Below are positions 1 to 7,601 of a stretch of 57,068 nucleotides of DNA, one piece after another. This DNA comes from WRAI01 sp031549605 (GTDB lineage Bacteria > Bacillota > Clostridia > Oscillospirales > UBA929), in contig JAVBPM010000051.1 of the NCBI GenBank assembly GCA_031549605.1, positions 1 to 57,068 on the forward strand, read 5' to 3'. The notes under the pieces are model-generated. The model ran no database searches. It saw only the letters and a program-made list of their open reading frames with translations, and was not told the origin of the DNA. The position numbers were made by a program, and so were the translations under genes. Positions within the stretch are counted from its first letter, which is position 1. Every line of letters starts with the position of its first letter.

Positions 1-129
1 CGCAAGTTCTATTCCTTTGATGACTTTGCCAAACAGCTCTCACTGCACAATCGTTGGTACAACCGCTTCCCCATGAAACCTCTCGCTTGGCGCTCTCCGC
101 TCGTCTTCCTCCGTGTAACACATGTTTGA
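1..129 (+). CDS. 3' end of an integrase-core (DDE) transposase, cut by the window edge
   Basis: Frame 1 is open from the first base to a TGA at 127-129 and gives 42 residues. They include NRWYNRFPMKPLAWRSP, which resembles the C-terminus of integrase-core transposases of the IS481/IS3 type (pattern N-R-F-P-M-x-P-L-x-W-x-S-P). The start lies outside the window, so whether the element is intact cannot be judged. The bases after the stop (TTTGACAATCCTACA) could be the terminal inverted repeat, but this is a guess from memory of similar elements. The 186-nt ORF on the opposite strand here is a shadow. Confidence 0.6.
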   Translation, partial: RKFYSFDDFAKQLSLHNRWYNRFPMKPLAWRSPLVFLRVTHV

Positions 130-169
130 CAATCCTACACAAAAGCTCGCATCTTTTTTCGAAAGAGTG

Positions 170-198
170 TTGACAAATGCCGGTGCAGCACCTATAAT
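170..198 (+). promoter_or_regulatory. sigma-A promoter of the tRNA cluster
   Basis: Perfect TTGACA at 170-175 and perfect TATAAT at 193-198 are separated by exactly 17 bp. tRNA-Met starts 27 bp after the -10 box. The consensus match fits a constitutively strong stable-RNA promoter. Confidence 0.9.
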
Positions 199-225
199 GA
201 TAGGGCACTTTTGTAGTGCTTGCAT

Positions 226-302
226 GGCGGTATAGCTCAGTTGGCTAGAGCATTCGGTTCATACCCGGAGTGTCGTTGGTTCAAATCCGACTGCCGCTAC
301 CA
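226..302 (+). tRNA. tRNA-Met (CAT), elongator type
   Basis: Folds as a complete 77-nt cloverleaf with encoded CCA (300-302). The anticodon loop is TTCATAC on a TTCGG/CCGGA stem. The stem lacks the three consecutive G-C pairs of initiator tRNAs, so this is probably elongator tRNA-Met; a lysidine-modified tRNA-Ile(CAT) cannot be excluded by sequence alone. The terminal pair is G1-U72. First gene of a three-tRNA transcript. Confidence 0.93.
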
Positions 303-343
303 TCGGCGAACAGCAGGTCTGTCGCTTGCTGTTCGTTTTTTAT

Positions 344-418
344 GGCCCGTTGGTCAAGCGGTCAAGACACCGCCCTTTCACGGCGGTAACAGGGGTTCGA
401 TTCCCCTACGGGTCACCA
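344..418 (+). tRNA. tRNA-Glu (TTC)
   Basis: 75-nt cloverleaf with encoded CCA (416-418). The anticodon stem CCGCC/GGCGG encloses loop CTTTCAC (anticodon TTC), and the T-arm is AGGGG-TTCGATT-CCCCT. Acceptor pairing is complete apart from one G-U pair. Lies 41 nt after tRNA-Met and 3 nt before tRNA-Val. Confidence 0.95.
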
Positions 419-421
419 CTT

Positions 422-497
422 GGAGGCAGAGCTCAGTTGGTAGAGCACATGCTCCACACGCATGGGGTCAGGGGTTCGAGCCCCTTTGCCTCCACCA
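422..497 (+). tRNA. tRNA-Val (CAC) with two atypical positions
   Basis: 76-nt cloverleaf with encoded CCA. The acceptor stem is perfect 7/7 (GGAGGCA/TGCCTCC), and so is the anticodon stem (CATGC/GCATG). Two near-invariant bases are changed: position 8 is G (base 429) instead of U, and position 33, just 5' of the anticodon, is C instead of U (loop TCCACAC). All stems are intact, so it may still be functional, but a decayed or variant tRNA is possible. Followed directly by the cluster terminator. Confidence 0.82.
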
Positions 498-499
498 AG

Positions 500-541
500 A
501 CAACAGGGACGCCGGTTATTTTTCGGCGTCCCTGTTGTTTT
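500..541 (+). terminator. Rho-independent terminator of the tRNA cluster
   Basis: A 15-bp perfect stem (500-514 with 524-538) with a 9-nt loop, followed by T residues. It ends 7 bp from the stop codon of the convergent spoIIR gene and may serve both. Confidence 0.9.
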
Positions 542-547
542 ATGCCC

Positions 548-1171
548 TTAGCCAAACAAGTCCTTGAGGGCCTGCCATAGCTCAATGCTTTTAAAGCGGT
601 ACTCGTAGCGCTCGTCGCTTTCGGTGATGAGTGCGACCTGCCCTTCGGTCAGCCCCGCTTGTGCGGCTTGCTCCGGCAGCGATTCGGTGGCCGCCTGAAT
701 GCAAAGCGGCGGAAAAACGACGCACCACCAGTTACGGCCGGCGCCGGCGCCGATGATGACGCGCAGTGCGCGATAGCGACCGGCGGGCAGGCTGAAACCG
801 GCGTAGTCTTTTGTGGGAAAATCGCTGATGCCCAGCTCAACACGCACGGGGTAGGCGTAGCCGCTGTTGGCGACCGCTTGCTGCGCTATGCGCTCCAGCT
901 CAGGTTGGTGTGCCAGAATAACGGCCTCGGCGGCCGCGCTGTCGCTGACGTTGCGCACCCATTGCGAGGCGGCGGAAAACACAGCGTCGCGTACCTTTAA
1001 CTTAAGCGCCTGATCGGCGTCGCTGTCGCTGTTGGCAATGACGTGCAGCCGCAGTAGCTTTCCGGCCAGCTGCGCCTGCTCGCGCTCGACATCGGCTGCC
1101 CAGACGGCGCCGGTAAACAGCGTAAGTACCAATCCCAGCGCGAGAGACAGTTCCCATTTTTTCAGTTTCAT
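548..1171 (-). CDS. spoIIR: Stage II sporulation protein R
   Basis: 207 aa, secreted signalling protein. In Bacillus it is made in the forespore under sigma-F and activates the SpoIIGA protease in the mother cell to process pro-sigma-E. A hydrophobic N-terminal segment (residues 6-26) acts as signal or anchor. Family motifs seen are LRLHVIANSDSDADQALKLK around 40-59 and GRNWWCVVFPPLC at 145-157. Start ATG has AAGGAG 9 nt upstream. Monocistronic; no clear sigma-F promoter could be assigned, only a weak sigma-A-like TTTAAC-16-TATGCT. Its presence implies a spore-forming lineage. Confidence 0.95.
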   Translation of the reverse strand: MKLKKWELSLALGLVLTLFTGAVWAADVEREQAQLAGKLLRLHVIANSDSDADQALKLKVRDAVFSAASQWVRNVSDSAAAEAVILAHQPELERIAQQAVANSGYAYPVRVELGISDFPTKDYAGFSLPAGRYRALRVIIGAGAGRNWWCVVFPPLCIQAATESLPEQAAQAGLTEGQVALITESDERYEYRFKSIELWQALKDLFG

Positions 1172-1294
1172 ACGTCAAACTCCTTTCGGTGACAATAGCA
1201 TATCCACATCCGCCGCCGGTTAAACGGCAGGTCAATACATAAAAGCTCCGAGCCGGTCATACCATGTACAGAAACCGTAGAAGGGGTGTTGGGT

Positions 1295-1780
1295 GTGTTT
1301 ATTACATCAATCAAGCTGACAAAACAAAAGCTGGTGACGGCCATCATTGTCGTCGGGGTGCTGCTGGTGGCGCTCATTATCTGGCTGGCCAGCCAGGGCG
1401 GAACCGAGAGTCAAGCGACGGCAGCCGAGCTGCCCTCGGTCAAGAACATGAAAACCGAGCAGGATCGCGTCGGCTTTCTGACCGCCTGCGGCTGGCAGGT
1501 GTCTGCCGACAGCGCGGAAAGCCAAGAGGTGCTGATACCAAAGACCTTTGACGATGTGTTCGACAACTACAACGAGCTGCAAAAGACACAGGGCTTTGAC
1601 CTGTCGCAGTACAAGAACAAGCGGGTCATGCGCTATACATACACGGTGACCAACTACCCGACAGGCGAGGCCGGCGTGCAGGCGACGCTGCTGGTGTACA
1701 ACAACAAAATCGTCGGCGGGGACATTTGCTCAGCCAAGCTGGACGGCTTTATGCACGGCTTTCAGCTGCCCAAGACCTGA
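1295..1780 (+). CDS. DUF4830-like membrane-anchored protein
   Basis: 161 aa from GTG 1295, chosen because AAGGGG at 1281-1286 sits 8 nt upstream; an in-frame GTG at 1286 overlaps that site and is less likely. One N-terminal membrane segment (KLVTAIIVVGVLLVALIIWL) is followed by an extracytoplasmic domain. The pattern (T..DRVGFLTACGW, a conserved PKTFDDVFDNYNELQ block, then a beta-rich tail) matches the DUF4830 family as I remember it. Function unknown. Transcribed divergently from spoIIR; followed by its own terminator. Confidence 0.7.
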   Translation: MFITSIKLTKQKLVTAIIVVGVLLVALIIWLASQGGTESQATAAELPSVKNMKTEQDRVGFLTACGWQVSADSAESQEVLIPKTFDDVFDNYNELQKTQGFDLSQYKNKRVMRYTYTVTNYPTGEAGVQATLLVYNNKIVGGDICSAKLDGFMHGFQLPKT

Positions 1781-1792
1781 GCCTGCCGGCGC

Positions 1793-1822
1793 AAAACAGC
1801 CGCATTTTTTGCGGCTGTTTTA
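1793..1822 (+). terminator. Rho-independent terminator after the DUF4830-like gene
   Basis: The stem AAAACAGCCGCA pairs with TGCGGCTGTTTT, giving a 12-bp perfect stem with a T-rich loop, downstream of the stop at 1780. Confidence 0.85.
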
Positions 1823-1850
1823 CATTTTTGCGATAAAGCAATTTGAACTC

Positions 1851-1879
1851 TTGTCTTTTAGGGCGTTTTAGGATACAAT
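1851..1879 (+). promoter_or_regulatory. Promoter of the Asp23-DAK2-recG-rluA operon
   Basis: TTGTCT at 1851-1856, a 17-bp spacer and TACAAT at 1874-1879, 31 bp before the Asp23 start. Confidence 0.7.
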
Positions 1880-1909
1880 GATTAGACCAATACCGAAGGG
1901 GGATTCGGC

Positions 1910-2260
1910 ATGAAGATTCAAAATGAGCGCGGTACCATCACGATTATGAACGACGTTTTCTCCGTTATCGCCGGCTACGCCGCCACCAACTGCTTTGGTG
2001 TAAAGGGCATGGCGGTACGCACGGTCAGTGACGGCCTGGTGCATTTGCTGCGTCGTGAGAGCATGTCCAAGGGCGTTAAAATCAGCTATTACGAGGACAG
2101 CATCGGCATCGACCTGCACATTATTGTCGAACACGGCGTCAACATTCCGGCCGTTACCAGCTCGATTATGAGCGAGGTGCGCTATACTGTGCAACGGCTG
2201 ACCTCTATCAAAGTCAGAGAAGTCAACGTCTATGTTGACTCGATGATGGCGACTACGTGA
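1910..2260 (+). CDS. Asp23/Gls24 family envelope stress response protein
   Basis: 116 aa. Matches the Asp23/Gls24 (YloU-like) family: an early ITIMNDVFSVIAGYAATNCFGVKGM block, a central basic segment and a C-terminal half ending in VREVNVYVDSM. Members are small proteins associated with the cytoplasmic face of the membrane; exact role here unknown. The ribosome site GAAGGGGGA precedes ATG. The order Asp23 - DAK2 - recG is conserved in many Firmicutes, which supports both this call and the next. Only 13 nt separate it from the DAK2 gene. Confidence 0.9.
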   Translation: MKIQNERGTITIMNDVFSVIAGYAATNCFGVKGMAVRTVSDGLVHLLRRESMSKGVKISYYEDSIGIDLHIIVEHGVNIPAVTSSIMSEVRYTVQRLTSIKVREVNVYVDSMMATT

Positions 2261-2273
2261 GGAGGCAGCACGA

Positions 2274-3950
2274 TTGAAGGAGAGAATTGACGGCCGCCAG
2301 TTTGCCGCTATGGTGCTGGCTGCGGCCGCCGCAGTCGACAACGAGCGGCAGCTGATTAATGATTTGAACGTATTTCCCGTACCCGACGGCGACACCGGCA
2401 CCAATATGTCGCTGACGCTACAGGCGGCGGCCAAGGCGCTGCAAACCCTTGACGAGTCGCACGCCGGTCGTGTGGCCGAGCTGACGGCGTCGGCGGTGCT
2501 GCGCGGTGCGCGCGGTAACTCGGGTGTAATTTTGTCGCTGCTGTTCCGCGGCATCGGCAAGTCGCTCAAGGACAAAGAAACAGTCGACGGCGCCGAGTGG
2601 GCGGCCGCGCTGCACGAGGGTGTTGAGACGGCTTACGGCGCGGTGATGAAGCCGGCCGAGGGCACGATGCTGACCGTCAGCCGCATGGCGGCGGCGCACT
2701 GTTTGGCCGTGTCGCAGCAGAATAACTGTTTTGAGTTTGTGGCGCAGGAGTGCGTGACAGCCGCCGAAGAGGCGCTGGCCGAGACCATTTTCCAAAATCC
2801 GGTTTTGGAAAAAGCCGGCGTAATCGACTCGGGCGGCAAGGGTCTGTGCATTGCTTACGAGGCCATGCTGCAGCAGCTGCAGGGTACGTTTAAGCTGGAG
2901 AAGAAGGCGCCTGTCGTTCGCGAGAAAGCCGACTTTTCCGATTTTGACAACGAGGAGATTACCTTCCTCTACTGCACCGAGTTTATCATTCTGCGCGATA
3001 GCGCCAACAGCGATGTCCATCCGTTGCGCACGGCGCTGGACGCCATGGGCGACAGCATGGTCTTTGTCGACGACGAGTCGATTATCAAGGTGCATTTGCA
3101 CACTGACCACCCCGGCAAGGCGATTGAAAAGGCGCTGACGCTGGGTCAGCTGACCGCTATAAAGATTGAAAATATGCGCGAGCAGCACACCGAAAAGGTG
3201 ATTACACAAGATGCTGCCGATGAGCCGCAGGTCGATACGCCGCAAGCGGTAGAGGCCGAGCCGAAGAAGCTCGAGCCGGTCAAGATTACCAAGCCCTACG
3301 GCTTTGTCGCCGTCGTCGCCGGTGACGGCGTGGCGTCGGTCTACCGTGACTTGGGTGCCGACGCGCTGATTGAGGGCGGGCAGACGATGAACCCCTCGAC
3401 CGACGACATTGTGGCGCAGATTAACGCGACACCGGCAGAGACGGTGTTTGTGCTGCCCAACAATAAGAATATCATCATGGCGGCCGATCAGGCCGTGCCG
3501 CTCTGCACAACGCGGCAGGTGATTGTCGTTCCGACTAAGACCATTGCCATGGGCATTGGCGCACTGATGGCGTTTGACCCCGACAGCGACGCGTCTGCCA
3601 ATGCCACGCAGATGATGGAGGCGGCCAGCGCCGTCAGCACAGGGCAAATTACCTACGCGGCGCGCAACTCGACCTTTGACGGTCGTGACATTTCCGAGGG
3701 CGACCATATGGCGCTGCTCAATGGTCAACTGGTGCACAACGAGGCCGATCGGTTGGCGACCTGTGCCGCGCTGGCGGGCAAAATGGCTGAGAGCCGCCCG
3801 TCGTTTATCACCATCTTCTACGGTGAGGGCGTTGAGGCCGAGGAGGCGGAAAAGGTGGAGGCGTTGTACGGAAACGCCTGTCCCGACGCCGAAATCAGTA
3901 TCATTGACGGCGGCCAGCCGGTGTATTATTACCTGATCAGCGCCGAATGA
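2274..3950 (+). CDS. DAK2/DegV-domain protein (YloV / FakA-like kinase subunit)
   Basis: 558 aa. The N-terminal DhaL/DAK2 nucleotide-binding domain (about 1-200) shows NDLNVFPVPDGDTGTNM (29-45) and the LRGARGNSGVILSLLFRGI block (76-94). A mid region is followed by a DegV-like C-terminal domain (about 330-558). In Staphylococcus the homologue FakA phosphorylates fatty acids bound to FakB proteins; that substrate is inferred, since no FakB gene is adjacent. Start is TTG 2274 with AGGAGG 8 nt upstream. Its last codons overlap the recG start (ATGA at 3947-3950), so the two are translationally coupled. Confidence 0.9.
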   Translation: MKERIDGRQFAAMVLAAAAAVDNERQLINDLNVFPVPDGDTGTNMSLTLQAAAKALQTLDESHAGRVAELTASAVLRGARGNSGVILSLLFRGIGKSLKDKETVDGAEWAAALHEGVETAYGAVMKPAEGTMLTVSRMAAAHCLAVSQQNNCFEFVAQECVTAAEEALAETIFQNPVLEKAGVIDSGGKGLCIAYEAMLQQLQGTFKLEKKAPVVREKADFSDFDNEEITFLYCTEFIILRDSANSDVHPLRTALDAMGDSMVFVDDESIIKVHLHTDHPGKAIEKALTLGQLTAIKIENMREQHTEKVITQDAADEPQVDTPQAVEAEPKKLEPVKITKPYGFVAVVAGDGVASVYRDLGADALIEGGQTMNPSTDDIVAQINATPAETVFVLPNNKNIIMAADQAVPLCTTRQVIVVPTKTIAMGIGALMAFDPDSDASANATQMMEAASAVSTGQITYAARNSTFDGRDISEGDHMALLNGQLVHNEADRLATCAALAGKMAESRPSFITIFYGEGVEAEEAEKVEALYGNACPDAEISIIDGGQPVYYYLISAE

Positions 3951-5965
3951 GCCAGCTGCAGTACCTCAAGGGCGTCGGTGAGCAAAAGGCCAAGCTGTTG
4001 GCCAAGCTGGATTTGCACACGCCGCAGGATTTGCTGAGCTATTTCCCACGCACGTATCAGGACCGCAGCCAGCTGACGGTGCTGTTCGGCGCCGAGGCGG
4101 GCCGACAGGTCTGTATCCGCGCTCAAGTGATCCGGCCGCTGCGCGAGTCGCGCTTTGGCAAAGGGAAGACGATGTTTACAACCCGTGTCGGTGACGGCAC
4201 GGGTTTTTGCTCACTTGTCTTTTTCAATGCACCTTACTTACGCAACACATTGACCGAGGGCGAGCAGTATCTTTTTTTCGGCAAGCTGGTCGAGGGCAAA
4301 CAGGGCTGGGAGATGGTCAATCCCCTGTTTGAAAAAGAAGGTGTCGGCAGACTGTTGGGGCGTATTGTACCCGTCTACTGGCTGACGCAGGGCGTTAACT
4401 CCGGCTTTTTGGCCGCCTGTGTCGAGCAAGTGCTGCGCGACACAACGCAGCGACCCGCCGAGATCCTGCCCGAGCCACTGCGTGACGAGTACAAGCTGTG
4501 CCATGTCGACTTTGCCTACCGGCATATCCACTTTCCCGACGACGAGCAGACGCTGGTCATGGCGCGGCGTCGCCTTGTATTCGAGGAGTTGCTGCTGATG
4601 GCGCTGGGCGTGCGGCGGCTGCGCGCCGGCAGGGCCACGCACGCCGGGCCGGCGGTGCCCGACGGCGACTGGCGCGGCTTTGCCGACCGCCTGCCCTTTA
4701 CGCTGACGCCCGATCAACAAGCGGCCGTGGACGACGCCGTGGCCGATATGCAATCGGGCAAGGCCATGCACCGGCTGCTGCAGGGCGATGTCGGGTCGGG
4801 CAAAACGGCGGTGGCGGCAGCGCTGGCGTATGTGGCGGCGCAAAACGGGCTGCAAACGGCGCTGATGGCGCCGACCGAGCTGCTGGCCAGTCAGCATGCC
4901 GACAGTCTGCGCCAGCTGTTGCCCGACTGTCGTGTCGAGCTGTGTACCGGCCAGTTAAAGGCCGCCGAGCGCAAGCGGGTACAGGCGCTGGTCGCCGACG
5001 GTACCGCCGACATTGTCGTCGGCACGCAGGCGCTGTTGTCCGAAAGCGTTGCCTTTGCCGCGCTGGGGCTGGTCATTACTGACGAGCAACACCGCTTTGG
5101 TGTCGAGCAGCGGCAGCTGCTGTCGCAAAAGGCGGGCCGCGAGCCGCATGTGCTGGTCATGAGCGCCACGCCGATACCGCGCTCATTGGCGCTGATTCTT
5201 TACGGCGATTTGGATATCAGCGTCATTAAATCCATGCCGGCGCAGCGCAAGCCGATTGACACCTTTGTCGTCGACGAGCGCTATCGTCAGCGACTGCAAG
5301 CCTTTGTTCGCAAGCTGGTGGGTGAGGGTCGACAGGTTTATATCGTCTGTCCCCGCGTCGAGCCTGACGAAGAGGGCGAGAGCCAGCTCAAGTCGGCCGA
5401 ACAGCTGGCCAAGGAGCTGCAGGACAAGGTCTACCCCGACCTGCGGGTCGGGCTGTTACACGGCAAGAGCAAGGACAAGGAAAAGGTAATGGCCGCCTTT
5501 GCGCGGCAGGAATCGGACATTTTGGTGGCGACAACGGTCATTGAGGTCGGCATCGACGTGCCCAATGCCGCGCTGATGATTGTCGAGAATGCCGACCTGT
5601 TCGGTTTGTCGCAGCTGCACCAGCTGCGCGGCCGCGTCGGGCGCGGCGCGTGGCAGTCCTATTGCATTTTAATCAACAGCGGTGGCGGCGGTGTGGCACA
5701 GCAGCGGCTGGAGGTTATGGCCGGCACGCGCGACGGCTTTGTCATTGCCGAGCAGGACCTAAAGTTGCGCGGCCCGGGCGACTTTTTCGGAGACCGGCAG
5801 CATGGACGCGCACTGATGAAGATTGCCGACCTGGCCAACGACGCGGCAGTGCTCAAGCAAGCGACGGCGGCGGCCAACACCTTGACGGCGCGCGACCCCG
5901 AGCTGATACTTGCCGAAAATCAGCCACTTCGGCACGCAGTTGAACAACTGATGGCCCATTTGTGA
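3947..5965 (+). CDS. recG: ATP-dependent DNA helicase RecG
   Basis: 672 aa, normal length for RecG, which remodels stalled replication forks and Holliday junctions. An N-terminal wedge/OB domain begins LQYLKGVGEQKAKLLAKL. The helicase core has Walker A GDVGSGKT near residue 280 and the DEQHRFG box near 378. Later motifs include VMSATPIPRSLAL, the C-terminal helicase HGKSKDKEKVM region and QLRGRVGRG. Overlaps the DAK2 gene by 4 nt and is followed 9 nt later by the rluA-type gene. Confidence 0.97.
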   Translation: MSQLQYLKGVGEQKAKLLAKLDLHTPQDLLSYFPRTYQDRSQLTVLFGAEAGRQVCIRAQVIRPLRESRFGKGKTMFTTRVGDGTGFCSLVFFNAPYLRNTLTEGEQYLFFGKLVEGKQGWEMVNPLFEKEGVGRLLGRIVPVYWLTQGVNSGFLAACVEQVLRDTTQRPAEILPEPLRDEYKLCHVDFAYRHIHFPDDEQTLVMARRRLVFEELLLMALGVRRLRAGRATHAGPAVPDGDWRGFADRLPFTLTPDQQAAVDDAVADMQSGKAMHRLLQGDVGSGKTAVAAALAYVAAQNGLQTALMAPTELLASQHADSLRQLLPDCRVELCTGQLKAAERKRVQALVADGTADIVVGTQALLSESVAFAALGLVITDEQHRFGVEQRQLLSQKAGREPHVLVMSATPIPRSLALILYGDLDISVIKSMPAQRKPIDTFVVDERYRQRLQAFVRKLVGEGRQVYIVCPRVEPDEEGESQLKSAEQLAKELQDKVYPDLRVGLLHGKSKDKEKVMAAFARQESDILVATTVIEVGIDVPNAALMIVENADLFGLSQLHQLRGRVGRGAWQSYCILINSGGGGVAQQRLEVMAGTRDGFVIAEQDLKLRGPGDFFGDRQHGRALMKIADLANDAAVLKQATAAANTLTARDPELILAENQPLRHAVEQLMAHL

Positions 5966-5974
5966 GGAGAGACG

Positions 5975-6880
5975 ATGAAGACCTTTGAACATCCCTTTGT
6001 GGTCGACAAACCGACCACACTGCTGGCTTTCTTGCTGGCTCAAATTAACCATTTGTCACGCAATGCCGTGAAATCGCTGCTTAAAAACGGTGTTGTGCGC
6101 GTCAACGGCGCGACTGTCAAGCAGTTTGACACGCCGCTGCGCGTCGGCGACAGCGTGGAAATTGGTCAGCAGCGCCGTGACGCGACGCTGCCCGGTCTGA
6201 TTTATGAGGACGCCCAGTTGCTGGTGCTTAACAAACCGGCCGGGCTGTTGACGGTGGCTGATGAGCGCGAAAAACTCAACACCGCCTATCGGCTGGCCAC
6301 CGACTATCTCAAGGCCAAGGAGCCGGACGGGCGGCTGTTTGTTGTGCACCGGCTCGACCGCGACACATCGGGGCTGGTCGTCTTTGCCAAGCAGGAGTCG
6401 GTCAAGCAGGCATTGCAGGACAACTGGGCCAACGTCGCGCGTCAGCGCGGCTATACGGCGCTGGTGGAGGGTCGTGTGGCGCTTGACGCCGACCGGCTAA
6501 CCTCATGGCTGTTTGAGACCAAGACGCATCTGGTTGTCGCCAGCGAAACGCCGGAGGGTGGGCAAAAGGCGGTGACCGATTATCGTGTGATGGTACGCGG
6601 CGATGAGTTTTCGCTGCTTGATTTGCGACTGCACACCGGGCGCAAGAACCAAATTCGCGTGCAGCTGCAACAGCTGGGACACCCCGTGGTCGGCGATAAA
6701 AAGTATGGCGCAAAGGCCAATCCCGTGCGGCGGCTGTGTCTGCACGCCCATTTGCTAGAGCTGGCCTATCCCATAGCCGACCGCGTGCTGACCTTTGAGG
6801 CGCCGGCGCCGCCGGCATGGCGGCGACTGGCCGAGGGCGGCGAGCCGCCGGCAGTGGCACCGAGGAAACGCAAGAAATAG
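5975..6880 (+). CDS. RluA-family pseudouridine synthase with S4 domain
   Basis: 301 aa. An N-terminal S4 RNA-binding domain (about 15-75) precedes the RluA catalytic domain. The signature HRLDRDTSG lies at about 125-133, with the catalytic Asp at about 128, and LHTGRKNQIRVQLQQLGHP follows later. It would isomerise uridine in rRNA or tRNA; target site not predictable. A basic, proline-rich tail ends RKRKK. GAGGAGA precedes ATG. Last gene of the operon, with a terminator immediately after. Confidence 0.92.
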   Translation: MKTFEHPFVVDKPTTLLAFLLAQINHLSRNAVKSLLKNGVVRVNGATVKQFDTPLRVGDSVEIGQQRRDATLPGLIYEDAQLLVLNKPAGLLTVADEREKLNTAYRLATDYLKAKEPDGRLFVVHRLDRDTSGLVVFAKQESVKQALQDNWANVARQRGYTALVEGRVALDADRLTSWLFETKTHLVVASETPEGGQKAVTDYRVMVRGDEFSLLDLRLHTGRKNQIRVQLQQLGHPVVGDKKYGAKANPVRRLCLHAHLLELAYPIADRVLTFEAPAPPAWRRLAEGGEPPAVAPRKRKK

Positions 6881-6882
6881 AA

Positions 6883-6918
6883 CAAGCCTGTCACGTAACC
6901 GTGACAGGCTTGTCTTTT
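6883..6918 (+). terminator. Terminator between convergent operons
   Basis: 12-bp perfect stem (6883-6894 with 6901-6912), 6-nt loop, then TCTTTT. It lies 3 nt after the rluA-type stop and 7 nt from the stop of the minus-strand lysoplasmalogenase gene, so it probably works in both directions. Confidence 0.85.
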
Positions 6919-6924
6919 GAGCGC

Positions 6925-7575
6925 TTAGCGTAATAGCAGCAATGAGCAGGCCAGCAGCATTTGCCCGACAAAGTAGACAATGCGGTTGAGGGCCAGCCAG
7001 ATAAAGCGGCGGTCGTGGTAGTCCCAAATGCCGAGAAAAACGTCGGATATAAAGAAGCACAGGCCGCCGGCGGCCAATACCAGCGATGGCGTGCAGCCGA
7101 AGGTCAGGCCGATTTGCAGTGCCTTGGCGGCCATCAGCGTGACCAGCACGGTGTAGAGCGACAGCTGGAATTTGGCGGCGCCGAGGTTCCATTTCTGCGA
7201 CAGCTGAAAGGCGAGCAGCAGTAGGTTCATCGCGGCAAAGATGACCCATTCGAGCCAGCCGACGTTGTAGGCGTGAAAGAAAGCAACCAGCAGGCAGCCG
7301 TGCATGGCGCCAAAGCAGAGAATGCCCAGGCGGTAGCGCGGCAGGTTGCTGGTGATGTACTGTAGAAAGTAGTCGGCGGGCACGGCGCAGGTCAGTCCAA
7401 TGGCGATGAGCCACGCGTAGCCGGTGCCCAGCTGTGCGGCGGCCACCAGTGCCGTGGCGGCGCACGCCGCCGACAGCACTATCTTGAGCGTCGTCGCCGG
7501 CCAGAAGCGCTGCCGCTGCTCCAGTAGGCAGTAAACGGCGAGAACAATCAGAAAGGGCGGCCAGATGTACAGCAT
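6925..7575 (-). CDS. YhhN family protein (lysoplasmalogenase-like)
   Basis: 216 aa, about eight hydrophobic segments. Matches the YhhN/TMEM86 family, some members of which cleave the vinyl-ether bond of lysoplasmalogens: a YRLGILCFGAMHGCLL block and a late PSLVLAAGGLCFFISDVFLG block, where the conserved GAxxFxxSD pattern appears as GGLCFFISD. Anaerobic Clostridia make plasmalogens, so the activity is plausible. Start set at the ATG whose GGAGG lies 7 nt upstream; an ATG six codons earlier has no ribosome site. Last gene of the long gcv-MMPL unit. Confidence 0.75.
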   Translation of the reverse strand: MLYIWPPFLIVLAVYCLLEQRQRFWPATTLKIVLSAACAATALVAAAQLGTGYAWLIAIGLTCAVPADYFLQYITSNLPRYRLGILCFGAMHGCLLVAFFHAYNVGWLEWVIFAAMNLLLLAFQLSQKWNLGAAKFQLSLYTVLVTLMAAKALQIGLTFGCTPSLVLAAGGLCFFISDVFLGIWDYHDRRFIWLALNRIVYFVGQMLLACSLLLLR

Positions 7576-7601
7576 CGTATCGCCTCCGTGCAATGATGGG
7601 G

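Noticed and set aside
220..580. Two plus-strand ORFs spanning the tRNA cluster
   Set aside because: They overlap three clearly folding tRNA genes and their terminator; translation is an accident of the open frame.
2418..3737. 439-codon minus-strand ORF within the DAK2 gene
   Set aside because: GC-rich antisense of a strongly conserved gene; no ribosome site and low-complexity composition.
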